Assembly (NCBI GenBank): GCA_051453625.1 | Contig: JBOZIK010000001.1 | Location: 127,304,693 to 127,368,692 of the forward strand | Source: Welwitschia mirabilis | Taxonomy: Eukaryota > Gnetophyta > Gnetopsida > Welwitschiales | Reading direction: 5' to 3' | DNA length: 64,000 bases | In this document: positions 11,490 to 21,235 of the stretch, piece by piece | Layout of the letters: every line of letters begins with the position of its first letter | How positions within the stretch are numbered: the stretch's first letter is position 1 | Position numbers and translations under genes: made by a program | The notes under the pieces: generated by a model | What the model was told of the DNA's origin: nothing | Seen by the model: only the letters and a program-made list of their open reading frames with translations | The model's database searches: none

Positions 11490-12134
11490 CTAAGGAGCGG
11501 CACAAAAGCTGACGGTGTAGACACCGTGCTCAACAAGCGAAGGCTTCACGAAGCCATTCAAAGAAAGTGGGCAACGATTCTTAAGAAGCTCATTGAACGC
11601 CGACGTGTTCGGTGACGTCGCACATCCTACGGCCTTCCCGTTCTTTTTGATGACGTTGGCAGGCGGACATTCCGACAATTGAAGGTTGCACGACAGAATA
11701 GTCTTCCCCTGGAAGGACACGTAAGCAGGCACGTTGAAGCCGGATTGGGTTGCAACCTCCGCGTTGAGAAATCCAGAGGACATGCCAAACTTGACCATGG
11801 TCGCAGGGGTGCTCTCCGGCACGTCCCATGGACAGGTGTCGCTGTTGCACTCCCCAGAGTCACAGGAAGAGCCTGTCACGCTGGCGCAGCCGGTCTTCAC
11901 CCAGAGAGATGTGGCTTCCACAGTGTCCGTGGCTTCGTTGATGAGGCTGACGGTCGTGGTGTCGCCCGCCTTCAGCATCTTCGGAGCGGGTGATGACGTC
12001 CAAACAGTGTCATTGCAGCCGTTCTTTATCACGGCCGTCACATTTCGGACCGCCTGCGGCTCCCCTGAGACCGAGACTGTGAGAACCGATATCGCCACGT
12101 AGAGCGCTGGCAAGAGTCGCATTGCAGCAGCCAT
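11490..12134 (-). CDS. Small thaumatin-like protein (PR-5 family)
   Basis: An intact, intronless 214-residue ORF. Residues 1-24 form a signal peptide (hydrophobic LLPALYVAISVLTVSVSG), so the product is predicted to be secreted. The mature part of ~190 residues carries ten cysteines (40, 83, 91, 96, 101, 149, 156, 171, 188, 211). Ten is the pattern of the small thaumatin-like subgroup rather than the 16 of classical thaumatins, which agrees with a shortened domain II. Family landmarks are NGC..TVW near the N-terminus, LWVKTGC (78-83), GFNVP (132-136), an RCP block (187-189) and a terminal FC. Possible N-glycosylation sites are N31, N41 and N176. The acidic-cleft REDDD residues are largely replaced: Lys80 at the Arg position, Lys115 at the Glu position, and Gln-Ser before GFN instead of an Asp. 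Antifungal glucan binding is therefore doubtful. The region is much richer in GC and CpG than its surroundings. ATG at 12134 was chosen because it gives a full signal peptide; Met5 is an alternative. Family assignment is firm, the precise role is not known. Confidence 0.92.
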   Translation of the reverse strand: MAAAMRLLPALYVAISVLTVSVSGEPQAVRNVTAVIKNGCNDTVWTSSPAPKMLKAGDTTTVSLINEATDTVEATSLWVKTGCASVTGSSCDSGECNSDTCPWDVPESTPATMVKFGMSSGFLNAEVATQSGFNVPAYVSFQGKTILSCNLQLSECPPANVIKKNGKAVGCATSPNTSAFNELLKNRCPLSLNGFVKPSLVEHGVYTVSFCAAP

Positions 12135-12184
12135 TTCGTTTTGCCGTTGGATTTCTTGTTTGGATTTGTAGGCGCGTCGTCGAA

Positions 12185-12195
12185 GATTTTATAGT
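12185..12195 (-). promoter_or_regulatory. TATA box of the thaumatin-like gene
   Basis: On the minus strand ACTATAAAATC lies about 50 bp upstream of the ATG at 12134. A TATA element there predicts initiation near 12155-12160 and a leader of only ~20-25 nt. Confidence 0.75.
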
Positions 12196-12287
12196 CCGGA
12201 AGTGGCAGAAAACTGCGGGGATGGGTGAATCCTTCGCTTTTATTTTGCTTGTCGTGCGCAAAGAGGGAGAGTGGATTAGACAGTTTG

Positions 12288-12364
12288 CAATCTTTCGTGG
12301 GAATAAGACTTTGCTTCCATAAATGAGGATATTGTGTTCAATCTAAATTTGGAAGCATCGGTTG
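12288..12364. repeat. Second copy of the duplicated 5' flank
   Basis: These 77 bp are identical to 1-77 of the window and begin about 150 bp upstream of the thaumatin-like ATG. They are the upstream promoter flank of this gene copy. Confidence 0.9.
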
Positions 12365-12424
12365 GTTGAAAGTCATGTGTTGTATGATTACACCCATACA
12401 AGTTTTGAAATGTGTTCAATCTAA

Positions 12425-12575
12425 GGATTTTTTTTTTTTTGGGTAATTGTAGAAATTTGGTGCTGTAAATCAAAGACTTTTTTCCTGTAATTGTAAAGAT
12501 TTGGATGTAAATTAAAGGTTTTTTTTTAATTGTAAAGTTTTGAATGCAAATCAAAGAGGGTTTTCAATAATTGCT
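12425..12575. repeat. ~42-bp tandem repeat upstream of the thaumatin-like gene
   Basis: Three to four diverged units: AAATYAAAG, a T run, then AATTGTAAAGATTTGGATGT or a variant. Unit starts are near 12466, 12508 and 12547. On the minus strand the array gives a spurious lysine/isoleucine-rich frame. Most of it is deleted in the copy at the left window edge. Confidence 0.7.
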
Positions 12576-12859
12576 ATGACACGAGGCTTTTGAACTTTGC
12601 AATAATCTCACTCTCTGGTATTCAAATACTATAGACATTTCAATATGGATCTCAAAGAGCCCTATCATGTTGAGAATCGCATATTTTGATTTCATTTTAC
12701 CTAGTGATTTATTTGAGTAGCATAGTGTTGACTTTTCTTTGGAATATATTTTCTTGTAAATCTTAGGTTACCTCTGAACATTGACATATTTCTTGTAATA
12801 GAGTAACTAGTTTTTATCACATTATGATATTATAGCCTTGTATGTAAAATATTTTTTTG

Positions 12860-13210
12860 AGAATTCTTTGTTGGTTGGGTTCTCCGAAATGTCTATGGGA
12901 GTGAAACCTATTGCCTTGCATATTTTTGTTCATCACTAAGTTGTTTTAGTAGTTGGATAATGGAAACTAGAATTTGATATTAATGTTTCAAAATATTATT
13001 GTGTGCATCATTTTTTGGACTTGCTAGATTTGCCTCTTATCTTTAAGCAATTTGAGCCTAAGATTGTTAAGCTTCTTAGATTAGTTATTGATATTAAAAA
13101 CTTTTCTTCCTCCCTTTAAACTAGAATAATGTATTTTGTTAATATAGATTTAAATAACAGAAAGAAAGTTTTATCCCTTAAACTAATGCCCTTACTCATC
13201 AGTGATAGGT
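12860..13210 (+). pseudogene. LINE ORF1 remnant (DUF4283-type)
   Basis: Shifting frames give ENSLLVGF, then LARFASYL, and then FEPKIVKLLRLVIDI with MYFVNIDLNNRKKVLSLKL. These correspond to the family blocks LPLIFW, EVLSKIGS and ARVLVEVDLSK. No continuous frame remains. Confidence 0.6.
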
Positions 13211-13744
13211 TTTTTTACTTTAACCTTCTGAATTTTGATAATTGTTATCATTGAAAATTTAATTTATTCAACCATCATTCCCTCTTGCAAGGGAACAAGT
13301 CAATTAATGAACCTTATAGTAATAAAGCTCAAACTCCATCTCTTTTATTCTTTTTTAATTACAATACTTAATCTGACGACGAAAAGCATATAGTGTTAAA
13401 AATCAAATCTAATCTAATTCATCTAGCAAAGAAAGAGAAGTTGATTCTTCTTTATTTGGGAAATCTCTAGTTCCACAAAATGCACATGTTCTTGTTTTAG
13501 ATGATGCTTTTTTATTTTTTTAAAAAAAAAGTCAAGTGTAGAATAATTAAAATGGTGGAACCATGTAAACAACCTAATCCTAATGAAACTTCAAAGAAAA
13601 CTAAGTATCTTAATCAAAGCATTAAAGAATAATCCAAACATCTAATCAATTTTAGATTTTAAGAGAAAACTATGAGAAACACGTGAATTTTGATTACAAC
13701 ATAATGATTAGTTTCTCTAATATGATGGGGGCCTTATCCTCCAT

Positions 13745-14640
13745 ATGTGTATGATTGTAAATTCTTGGAATATCTAAGGGCATACAAAGTATCATTAAAT
13801 AGAAAGAGTTTGATACTTTATTTAGAAAGATTCCTTGTCTCCTAATTTTATGTTGTAACAAGAATTAAAAATTTTGAAGGATAAATAACTTTTATTGGAA
13901 AGTTATTTATTAAAAATAGTTTTACATTTATGATAAAGCACTAATCTAGTCAAGGTGATTCTTCTATTATTCTTCATCCATGTTAATACTTTAAAGCTAC
14001 TCAAAATGGTTATGATTTTTAGAATAGATGTAGTTGGATTCTTTTTTCTTTCTCTCATGGAGTTTGTGGAATCTATTCAATTTATGCTGCAAATAAGTCT
14101 TCTTAAAGGATTGCCTTATGATTAGAATTAACCTGCTTACTTTGAAATGTTCCTTAAAATCTTGATAGAGATTCTAATATGATAAGAATTCATTTGATAA
14201 CATAAGAAACTCCTCTATTCATATGTATACCTTCAAAAATGATTTTGTTTATTTAGTAAAGAATAATTTTATCTTATTGATGACTTTTAGGAATATTAGT
14301 CTTCTGTTTAAGTAGTTTCCTATGCTTGATTAAATTTTTAGTCACAATATGACCATATTCTTTACACCTTATTAGATTTTATTTTTATTTTTTCTCTTTC
14401 TAGAGTTAAATCATTCTAGTAAAGTTTGTAATATATGCTTATTGTTAAATTGTTATTCAATGTAATTACAGATTTACTTGGGATAGCTAACTAAGTGAAA
14501 GCACATTTGATTTTTAGATTACATGGAGATGCATATAATTTTGAACTAAGAAAAATCATTTTTCAATTTTATGAAATGTAGAGACTTGCTAAGATGGCTA
14601 TATTGGATGGATTACATGACTAGCTTGTATTATGTACCAT
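13745..14640 (+). pseudogene. LINE endonuclease remnant
   Basis: It begins near 13749 with MIVNSWNI and continues to a QELK block (family form SWNIRGLN ... LLQETK). Near 14059 GVCGIYSIYAANKSS matches the family block NIYAPNSS.ER. Many stops. Confidence 0.65.
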
Positions 14641-15039
14641 ATCCAAAATCATTTTATACATGTTGGTAAAAAAAATAGTTGCTAAAGTAAAAGAAGTTAT
14701 ATTCAAACACTTAACAACATATGTTATTAGTTTCTATTACTATAAAACAAGAACTTTTTAATCATCATCTTCATAAATAGTTTCTAAAAATAAAAAATTA
14801 TTTAAATTCTAAAGAAATCTAATTTTCTAAAAGTACTATTATTAAGAGTAAAATTTAGTCACTTTCAATTATAAAGAACTTTTTAAGTTCCTCTAGAGGG
14901 ATTTTACTTCTCATAAATTAAATAACCTTCATTTTAATGTCTATTTACACTCTAATACTTAAGCCACTCTTAATTATTTAGTTAAGAATTTTATTAAGAT
15001 CTTTAAATTACATGGTTTTTACTAGCATATCTTTAATTA

Positions 15040-16110
15040 GAATGCTAACATTATTTCCTAGAAGGTTTTAGTAGTCCATCAAATTTTAAATAAAAATATT
15101 ATAGAAGGTGAGTTGAAAAAAGCTTATTTTCATATGGCTAATGATAAAGTTATAGGAATGGATGGTTCTTTTTGTAGAATTTTATAAAAACCATTAGGAT
15201 ATTATTAAGAAAGACTACTTTAGTATAGTTCAAGGAGCCTTACATGAAGGAAACATAGGTCCAAAGCTTAATAAAGGTGCCATTCATCTTTTCAAAATTT
15301 AGATTCTATTTTCATTTAGAGGCCAATTACTTTACATAACACTTTTTATAAAATTCTAGCTATATGTTTAGCCAAGGAGTTTAATATTATCCTACCTAAT
15401 ATTAATTGTATTAAGTAGAGGGGTTTTAACAAAGGTATATATACTCTTAATAATGCTTTCACATAGAGAGGAGACTAATTAAGATACTATCTTCCTTAAA
15501 CTTGATTATACTAAAGATTTTGATAAAATTAAATTGAACTTTCTTTTATCTTACATGAAAAAGTTAGAATTAGGGAATATTTTGATTTCTATGATGAATT
15601 ATATATTTAATGATGCAAATGCTTATATTTCCACTATGAGAAGCATTAGTTCCGCATTTTCTATTAAAAGATATGTATTCCTATTGAAAGATATTTAGGA
15701 AAAGGGTGTCCTTTGGCTACCTATATTTTTATCATTGTACTAGGATTTTTATGTTATGCTATTTTGAAGGATGAGCTAGATAATATGATTCATGGTATTT
15801 TATTAGTAAAAATCCAAATTATCTTATCAACATGCACTTTGTAGATGACTCCTCTCTTTTATTTAAGAATTCTCAAGCTACAACAAAGAAGCTACCCCTT
15901 AGGATTGATATTTATTATTCTCTCTATAGTTCTGAGACTAATTGGTAAAAGTCTTTGGTATTTAACTTTTATAAAAATTATACATGGCTTATCTCTAAAA
16001 TGTAGAAAAATTTTTAAGATGGTGAGGTTATCAAAATCCCTAGAATTTTCTTTAGCTTTTAAGAGACTTCTAAGCAAGTATGAAACTCTACTATTAATAA
16101 ATTGACATTC
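15040..16110 (+). pseudogene. LINE reverse transcriptase remnant
   Basis: Recognisable blocks in order are MANDKVIGMDGSF (family KAPGPDGF) near 15135, LDYTKDFDKIKLNFLLSYMK near 15500 with LGNILISMMNYIF after it, and FADD-type VDDSSLLFKNSQ near 15840, where the frame shifts. Then comes a stretch equivalent to the NWxKS..F block near 15940. Stops such as GLL*KP and frameshifts occur every 30-60 codons. Confidence 0.85.
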
Positions 16111-16646
16111 GAATTAAATAAATGAAAAGATAAAAAGATCAAAATGGTGTAAAAAATTATTATGTAAAAGTATTTTTATCTACTATTAATATGTTTTATT
16201 TCTCTTATTTGGGTTCTACTCCTTTAAGTTATAACTATATTAAAAATCTACTTCGTTATTTCATGCAATCAGGTAGTTGTAATAATAGGAAATGATATCA
16301 TAGAGTTCCATGAATGATTTATTACGTACTTAAGAAAACAATAGCTTTATATCTTTTTAACTCCTTTATGCAAGATATCTCCATCTCTAGCAAGTGTTTC
16401 ATAAATTTCTTTATCTCCATAACATAGGAGTATAACTTAGATTTTGAATGATTAAATACTAATTATCTATAAAATAGACTAAGCTAGAAAGATATCCACT
16501 TTATTAACTAGTTTGTGTATCTAATAAATATTAAAATTCAAGGATCTATTATTTTATCAAGTGTTTAAATTTCATAGAAAATGATTTATAAGAATATTAT
16601 TTTGAATAATTTCTCTATTCATTCTACTATGTTATAAGATGTAGTT

Positions 16647-16656
16647 NNNNNNNNNN
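16647..16656. other. Assembly gap (10 N)
   Basis: Ten N, a token gap of unknown real size. Confidence 0.99.
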
Positions 16657-17091
16657 GGTTATTATTAAATGACACTTTATCTATACTTTAATTTATACAT
16701 ATTTTCCTCCTTAAAGTTTAGTAAATAAGATGTTTTAAGGATATTATTATTGTAATTAACATTGAATTATCATTGATTAAGTTTAGTTATTATAATTTTT
16801 AAATTATTATTTAAAATAACTCATATGTGGATCTTATTTTCACAACTCATTTAACCCAAGAATACTAGTTTCATTGTTCATAGTACCACTCAAATTCTAA
16901 AAAAAAAATGGTTTTGAAAAATTCTAGATTAAAATCCTATTAATAAATCATCTAAACAACCTTATAGAAGAGGGTCAAAGTCGACTTAACAAATGAAGAG
17001 CTAAAAATGATTCTAGGAAAACTAGTGATTGACTTAATTAATCTTAATGCCTAAGTAAACTCACAATGATCATAGTTCATGCATTTTAACA
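16657..17091. other. AT-rich sequence left of the nested LTR element
   Basis: If the insertion reading is right, this stretch should belong to the target element whose gag resumes at 42005. I could not recognise gag sequence in it. Confidence 0.4.
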
Positions 17092-17096
17092 TATCA

Positions 17097-18123
17097 TGTG
17101 ATCATGGTTTATAGTCATCTAGATTTTTCTGGGTATACATTTAGAATCATTCTTCCAAAAGGATATATGAAGTAACTTTTACAAAAGATACAAGATTGTA
17201 TCTACTTGTAATAAAAATCGTAACAAAATAAAAATATGAAAGTTCATATTAAATTAATCTATGGTCGATGGTGCGTGAAAATGGAAATGCTCTAAAGGTC
17301 TACTCGATTTGTCTAATTCTCCACCTTCACTCTAATGATTCCTATATCCTAAACTTAATAATCAAGTGAGCTCCATCTAAGAATTGCTAATGCCAAATGA
17401 ATTATGCAATAATAATGAAAGGAAAAAACCTACTTAAGAACTTCTCCTACCTAAATATTGCTAATGTTAAATGATTATGTAATAATATTAAAAGGATTTA
17501 AACTAAGTTTAAAAATACTCCTAAATAAATATTGCCAATACTAAATGACTTTGTGCATTAACAATAAAAGGGTTTAAACTAATTTTTTATTTTAAAAAAA
17601 ACTAAAAGAGATATACATTACATCAATTGAAAAAAGAGAATAAGAAGAACTCCTCAACTTGAATGGGGTCATTCTACTTCAAGAAAGAGTATAAGAGCAT
17701 CATGACATCCTAGTCTTCAAGTCTTTCCTAGTTAAGCTAATCAAAAGATGTTTATAATAAGGGCTTAAGGCCTTTTATAAATGAGAGAAGGCTTGAAGTC
17801 TATGTCATGATTATGTGAGGTAGTGATTACATAAAGGGGGTTACTTAAGAGTAGTTACATAAGGAGGAAGTTACAAATATTTTTGGCATCTAGCCACAAG
17901 AAATGATTCCTTATTTCTTTATGCAAACATAATAGTAACATGTATTTTGACTACTAATGATGCTTTCAACAGATGCCATATCATGTATCTTTCTCATGAT
18001 CATCTTGTTTTACCACATGTCATTGTAATGTGTCTTTTTATACTTCCATCATATGTCATTAAAGTTTAAGGTTTACTTTGGATTAACTTCTAATTTAGCC
18101 CATAAGCATAATGTGATGAACTT
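17097..18123 (-). repeat. 3' LTR of the minus-strand element
   Basis: Aligned by eye with 40970-41999 along its whole length. Shared blocks include ATATATGARGTAACTTT, AAAAGATACAAGATT, ATGGAAATGCTCYAAAGGTCTACT and AAGTTTAAGGTTTACT. The right boundary is approximate because the last ~15 bp have diverged. Confidence 0.85.
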
Positions 18124-19954
18124 CTTAAATCATGGCAAGAATGTAAGATTGATACAATTTTTTCTTAGTAGATTGAAAACATTAGTAGTCTTGGTCGGTG
18201 ATGCTAGTATTTGGTGTTGAAATTCTTTAAGCTTTTACAAAGTGCTTTAAAAGTCAACAACAATCCTCCTAATGTTAGGGAAAAATCCATATATTCATGA
18301 AAACATGATAAAAAAATAAATATATTATTTTATGATAAATTGATGAATTAAATATCTTTTCCTATGCTAAATTAATCAATTATACTTTCTTAAAACATCC
18401 TCTAAGTAGATTTTTTGTAGTTCCTTAGTAAAATATTAATGAATAAATAGTGACATGAAAAAAAAGTAAGTGAAAATGGCATGTAAGAAAATGATATAAC
18501 ATTTTAAAATTTTTTTATTAATTTTTAATAATTAGGCATAAAAATTCAAAATATTCAATGAAAATAGATGTCAAACCCCCAACTAAAATTAAAATTTATC
18601 CTCAAAGTTACAAATATAGAAAATTTAATAGAAATATTTTTCAAAATAAGTCATTGTTTTTCAAAAGGCTAATAAATGATTTTTGATGCAAGTATTTTAG
18701 GGAAAACCACAATGCAAAGATTTAAACTAAAATGTGATTTTTAGGAAACACAAACATGAAACCTAATTAAAATATATCATCCATAAATTAAAAAGATAGA
18801 TTATCTAAATTAATGGCTACATTTATTGAAAATTTCTCAAATTTATTTTAAAAAAGGATCACAATGTCAAACAAATAAAATGTCCTCTAAGTAAACTTAT
18901 AAGTCATTAAAAATTAGTTAAGTAAATTTCCAAGTACACAAGTTAAAGAAAGTAAACATAGAAGAATCTCCTAATTCTACCTTGTTCATTCTAATTTTAC
19001 CTTTATCATAATCATGTCTTGTTTCATATTTCAAGCATTTTGATCTAATTGGGCATTCAATGTTATAACATCTCCTTCTAACAAAGTTAAACATATTGAT
19101 TTATGAAGGAGTTAGTATTGCACTATTAGCAAGTATTTATAGCTATAATGTAGTTGAAGATGTCATAAATTAAATCATTAGAGCTACATTTCCAGTGAGT
19201 TTTAGAAGTCCAATGCAATTAATCAAATCCAATTTTTAATTGATCAATTAGTAATGTACTTTTGGAGAGGATATATTTCATTTTTTTAATCATTCTTTTT
19301 ATATTTAATAATTTTTAATGCATATAAGGGGTTATTGACTAGTTAGTCTAATCAAAACAAATCTTGTCCTCATGAAATGGTTTAAAATATAATTTAATTA
19401 GCCTGAAAGTAGATTCTACCTTAATTCAACCATATTTTTCAATTAGAAGATCTTAAGTGAAATTAACCTTAATAAGTTAACTTAAAAAATAAGAAAAACC
19501 TTTTCTTAAAAACTACAAGTAAACTTGAATTCTACCTAAGTCATAATAATAATGTAATCACTTATTAATAATTGATTTTAGTATGGGCCATCAACCAAGA
19601 TCATCTAATCTTAGAAACTCATAGATGGATGAAGGGAAAGGTGGTTGATGGAGTTTATTAGGAATAGTAAAGTGAATGGAATGGATAATATATTTCAATA
19701 TGACGATGATTTATTTAGTGGTGTGGATGGTATTTAGGATTTCCTACCTAAAAATGTATGAGGTAGTGATTATAGAGGTGTAATTGCTTAGGTGGCTTAA
19801 GGCATGAAAGGGCATCAAGCACAATATTCTTCAATATCTTTAAATTTTTCTAGATGTAAATCTATCCTAAAAGGTAAATATACTTTAAAAGAAAAATCTA
19901 ACCTAAAATCACATAAAGAAGCTAAAATATTTTCAAGGGATTTTCCATAGTATT
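18124..19954 (-). other. Internal region of the minus-strand element
   Basis: AT-rich sequence between the 3' LTR and the nested element at 19955. No coding domain and no clear polypurine tract were seen on the minus strand. Confidence 0.5.
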
Positions 19955-20295
19955 TGTCATGTCCAGATCTTCAAGATTCGAGAAAATTTTATATAGTTCT
20001 TAATTTCATAAGCTATTTTAATTATTATATGTATTTACTTTAATTTTTCTAGTGATGCAATCCTTATTGAGAAAGCTTTATGTAATAATTCTCTACATTT
20101 TTAAATATTACCTTAGTGAAAATTGTAGTGATTTAATGGCTAGTTCATTTATTTATGAAAAATAGTATTTATGTGGTTTTAGAAATTACTAGTTGTGAGA
20201 ATTATTTTAATTTACATGTGGAGCATCATCATCATCATCATCATCATTATTATTATTATTATTGGAATCCCTAGTGGCCTAGCAAGGGTTATAGA

Positions 20296-20425
20296 ATTCT
20301 CATCACTTCCATCACTTCCCACCTCCCACCACTTCCACCACTTCCACATGCCACTTCCACCACTTCCAAACCTTCCACCACTTCCACCACACCTCTTCCA
20401 CCACATCCACCACACCTCTTCCACC
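20296..20425 (+). repeat. TTCCACCAC minisatellite in the LTR
   Basis: About twelve imperfect 6-12-bp units of CACTTCCAC/CACCTCTTCCAC. The second LTR has the matching, shorter block at 23990-24090. The position, 60-190 bp upstream of the TATA box, is in the U3 promoter part of the LTR. Confidence 0.8.
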
Positions 20426-20482
20426 AATTTTAGCATATCACTTTCTCTAATCCTTTATGGTGTCTTTTTATTATCCTATACT

Positions 20483-20499
20483 TTTTCCTATAAATAGAA
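20483..20499 (+). promoter_or_regulatory. LTR TATA box
   Basis: CCTATAAATAGAACCC. The second LTR has ACTATAAATGTGACTC at the same place (about 24150). Confidence 0.7.
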
Positions 20500-20879
20500 C
20501 CCTTTTCTTCTCATATTTTCATCTCGAGGAAGTTTAGATCATTGAATCTCATCATCTTCATCTTGGAGCTTGGATAAAGCCTTGGAATCTTGGAGCTTGT
20601 ATAAAGCCTTGGAACCTTAGAGCTTAGAACCTTCAAAGTCTTCAAATATTTATATTTATTTGAGTATGGTTTATGGTATTTATCCAATTCTTGCATTTCT
20701 CGCTGTTTGTATTCCTTAAAATCTTGGTTATTTTGTATTCTATCAAAGCTTATAATTTATATATATAATTCAAATGCCATGTTTTGCCTTCTCTATCTTG
20801 ACCATTCCCATCATGTTTTGAGCTAGTGATCATTTATTTACTAGTAATTAGAATATAATCTAGATGGCTAAATAATATT

Positions 20880-21060
20880 TTTCCCTAGAGAGTAAAGGGG
20901 TAAAAATTGTTCCCCTCTAGGTGTCTTAATTGGATTTCAATAATTCCTACAAAGAGTAAAGGAGTAAATTGTACCCTCTAAAGATGTGTATGTGAGCATC
21001 CAGATTTCAATGATTCCTCTAGATAGTAAAGGAGTAAATTGTCCCCTCTAGAGATGTATA
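20880..21060 (+). repeat. Three-copy repeat in the LTR
   Basis: Three units of about 60 bp, each with YCCTAGAGAGTAAAGGRGTAAA followed by TTGTNCCCTCTAGAGATGT. The ends of the unit (TCTAGAG and CTCTAGA) are mutually complementary, so each unit could fold into a hairpin. The same three units occur at 24530-24710 in the second LTR. Confidence 0.75.
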
Positions 21061-21235
21061 AATAGATAAATTAAAAATGTTATTTAAGCATATTTTGCAA
21101 TGCACTTTGGACTATTAAAAGTACATCTTAAGTTGTTAGCATTGCATTCTTGATTCGTCTTAATCACATATCGATTTTTCTTTGAGAAATCCTCCCTTGT
21201 TCTTGAAACTTTCCTTTCCCACCTAATCATTGTCA

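Larger units (their letters stand above)
12860..16646 (+). mobile_element. Decayed plant L1-type LINE
   Basis: A plus-strand LINE recognised by ordered but heavily mutated domains: ORF1 DUF4283-type remnants, an endonuclease, a reverse transcriptase and a ragged tail reaching the 10-N gap. No target-site duplication or poly-A tail was identified, so both ends are approximate. It is far more AT-rich and more stop-ridden than the LINE at 5.4-10.9 kb, and so is older. Confidence 0.85.
19955..21235 (+). repeat. 5' LTR of the TTCCACCAC element
   Basis: Begins TGTCATGTCC. In order it holds an ATC/ATT microsatellite (20223-20262), a TTCCACCAC minisatellite, the TATA box CTATAAATAGA near 20490, and three ~60-bp internal repeats at 20880-21060. 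The start is well supported by the second copy. Confidence 0.8.

Noticed and set aside
11590-12102. Several open frames overlapping the thaumatin-like gene on both strands
   Set aside because: They are shadow frames of the GC-rich gene: no signal peptide or domain, while the 214-residue frame has all family landmarks.
12276-12554. 92-codon Lys/Ile-rich frame on the minus strand
   Set aside because: It is the translated 42-bp tandem repeat and T runs upstream of the thaumatin-like gene.
15845-16105. Possible small gene of 86 codons
   Set aside because: It is a frame of the decayed LINE reverse transcriptase.
20195-20497. 100-codon frame rich in Ile, His, Pro and its minus-strand Trp/Gly partner
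   Set aside because: Entirely translated microsatellite and TTCCACCAC minisatellite of an LTR.
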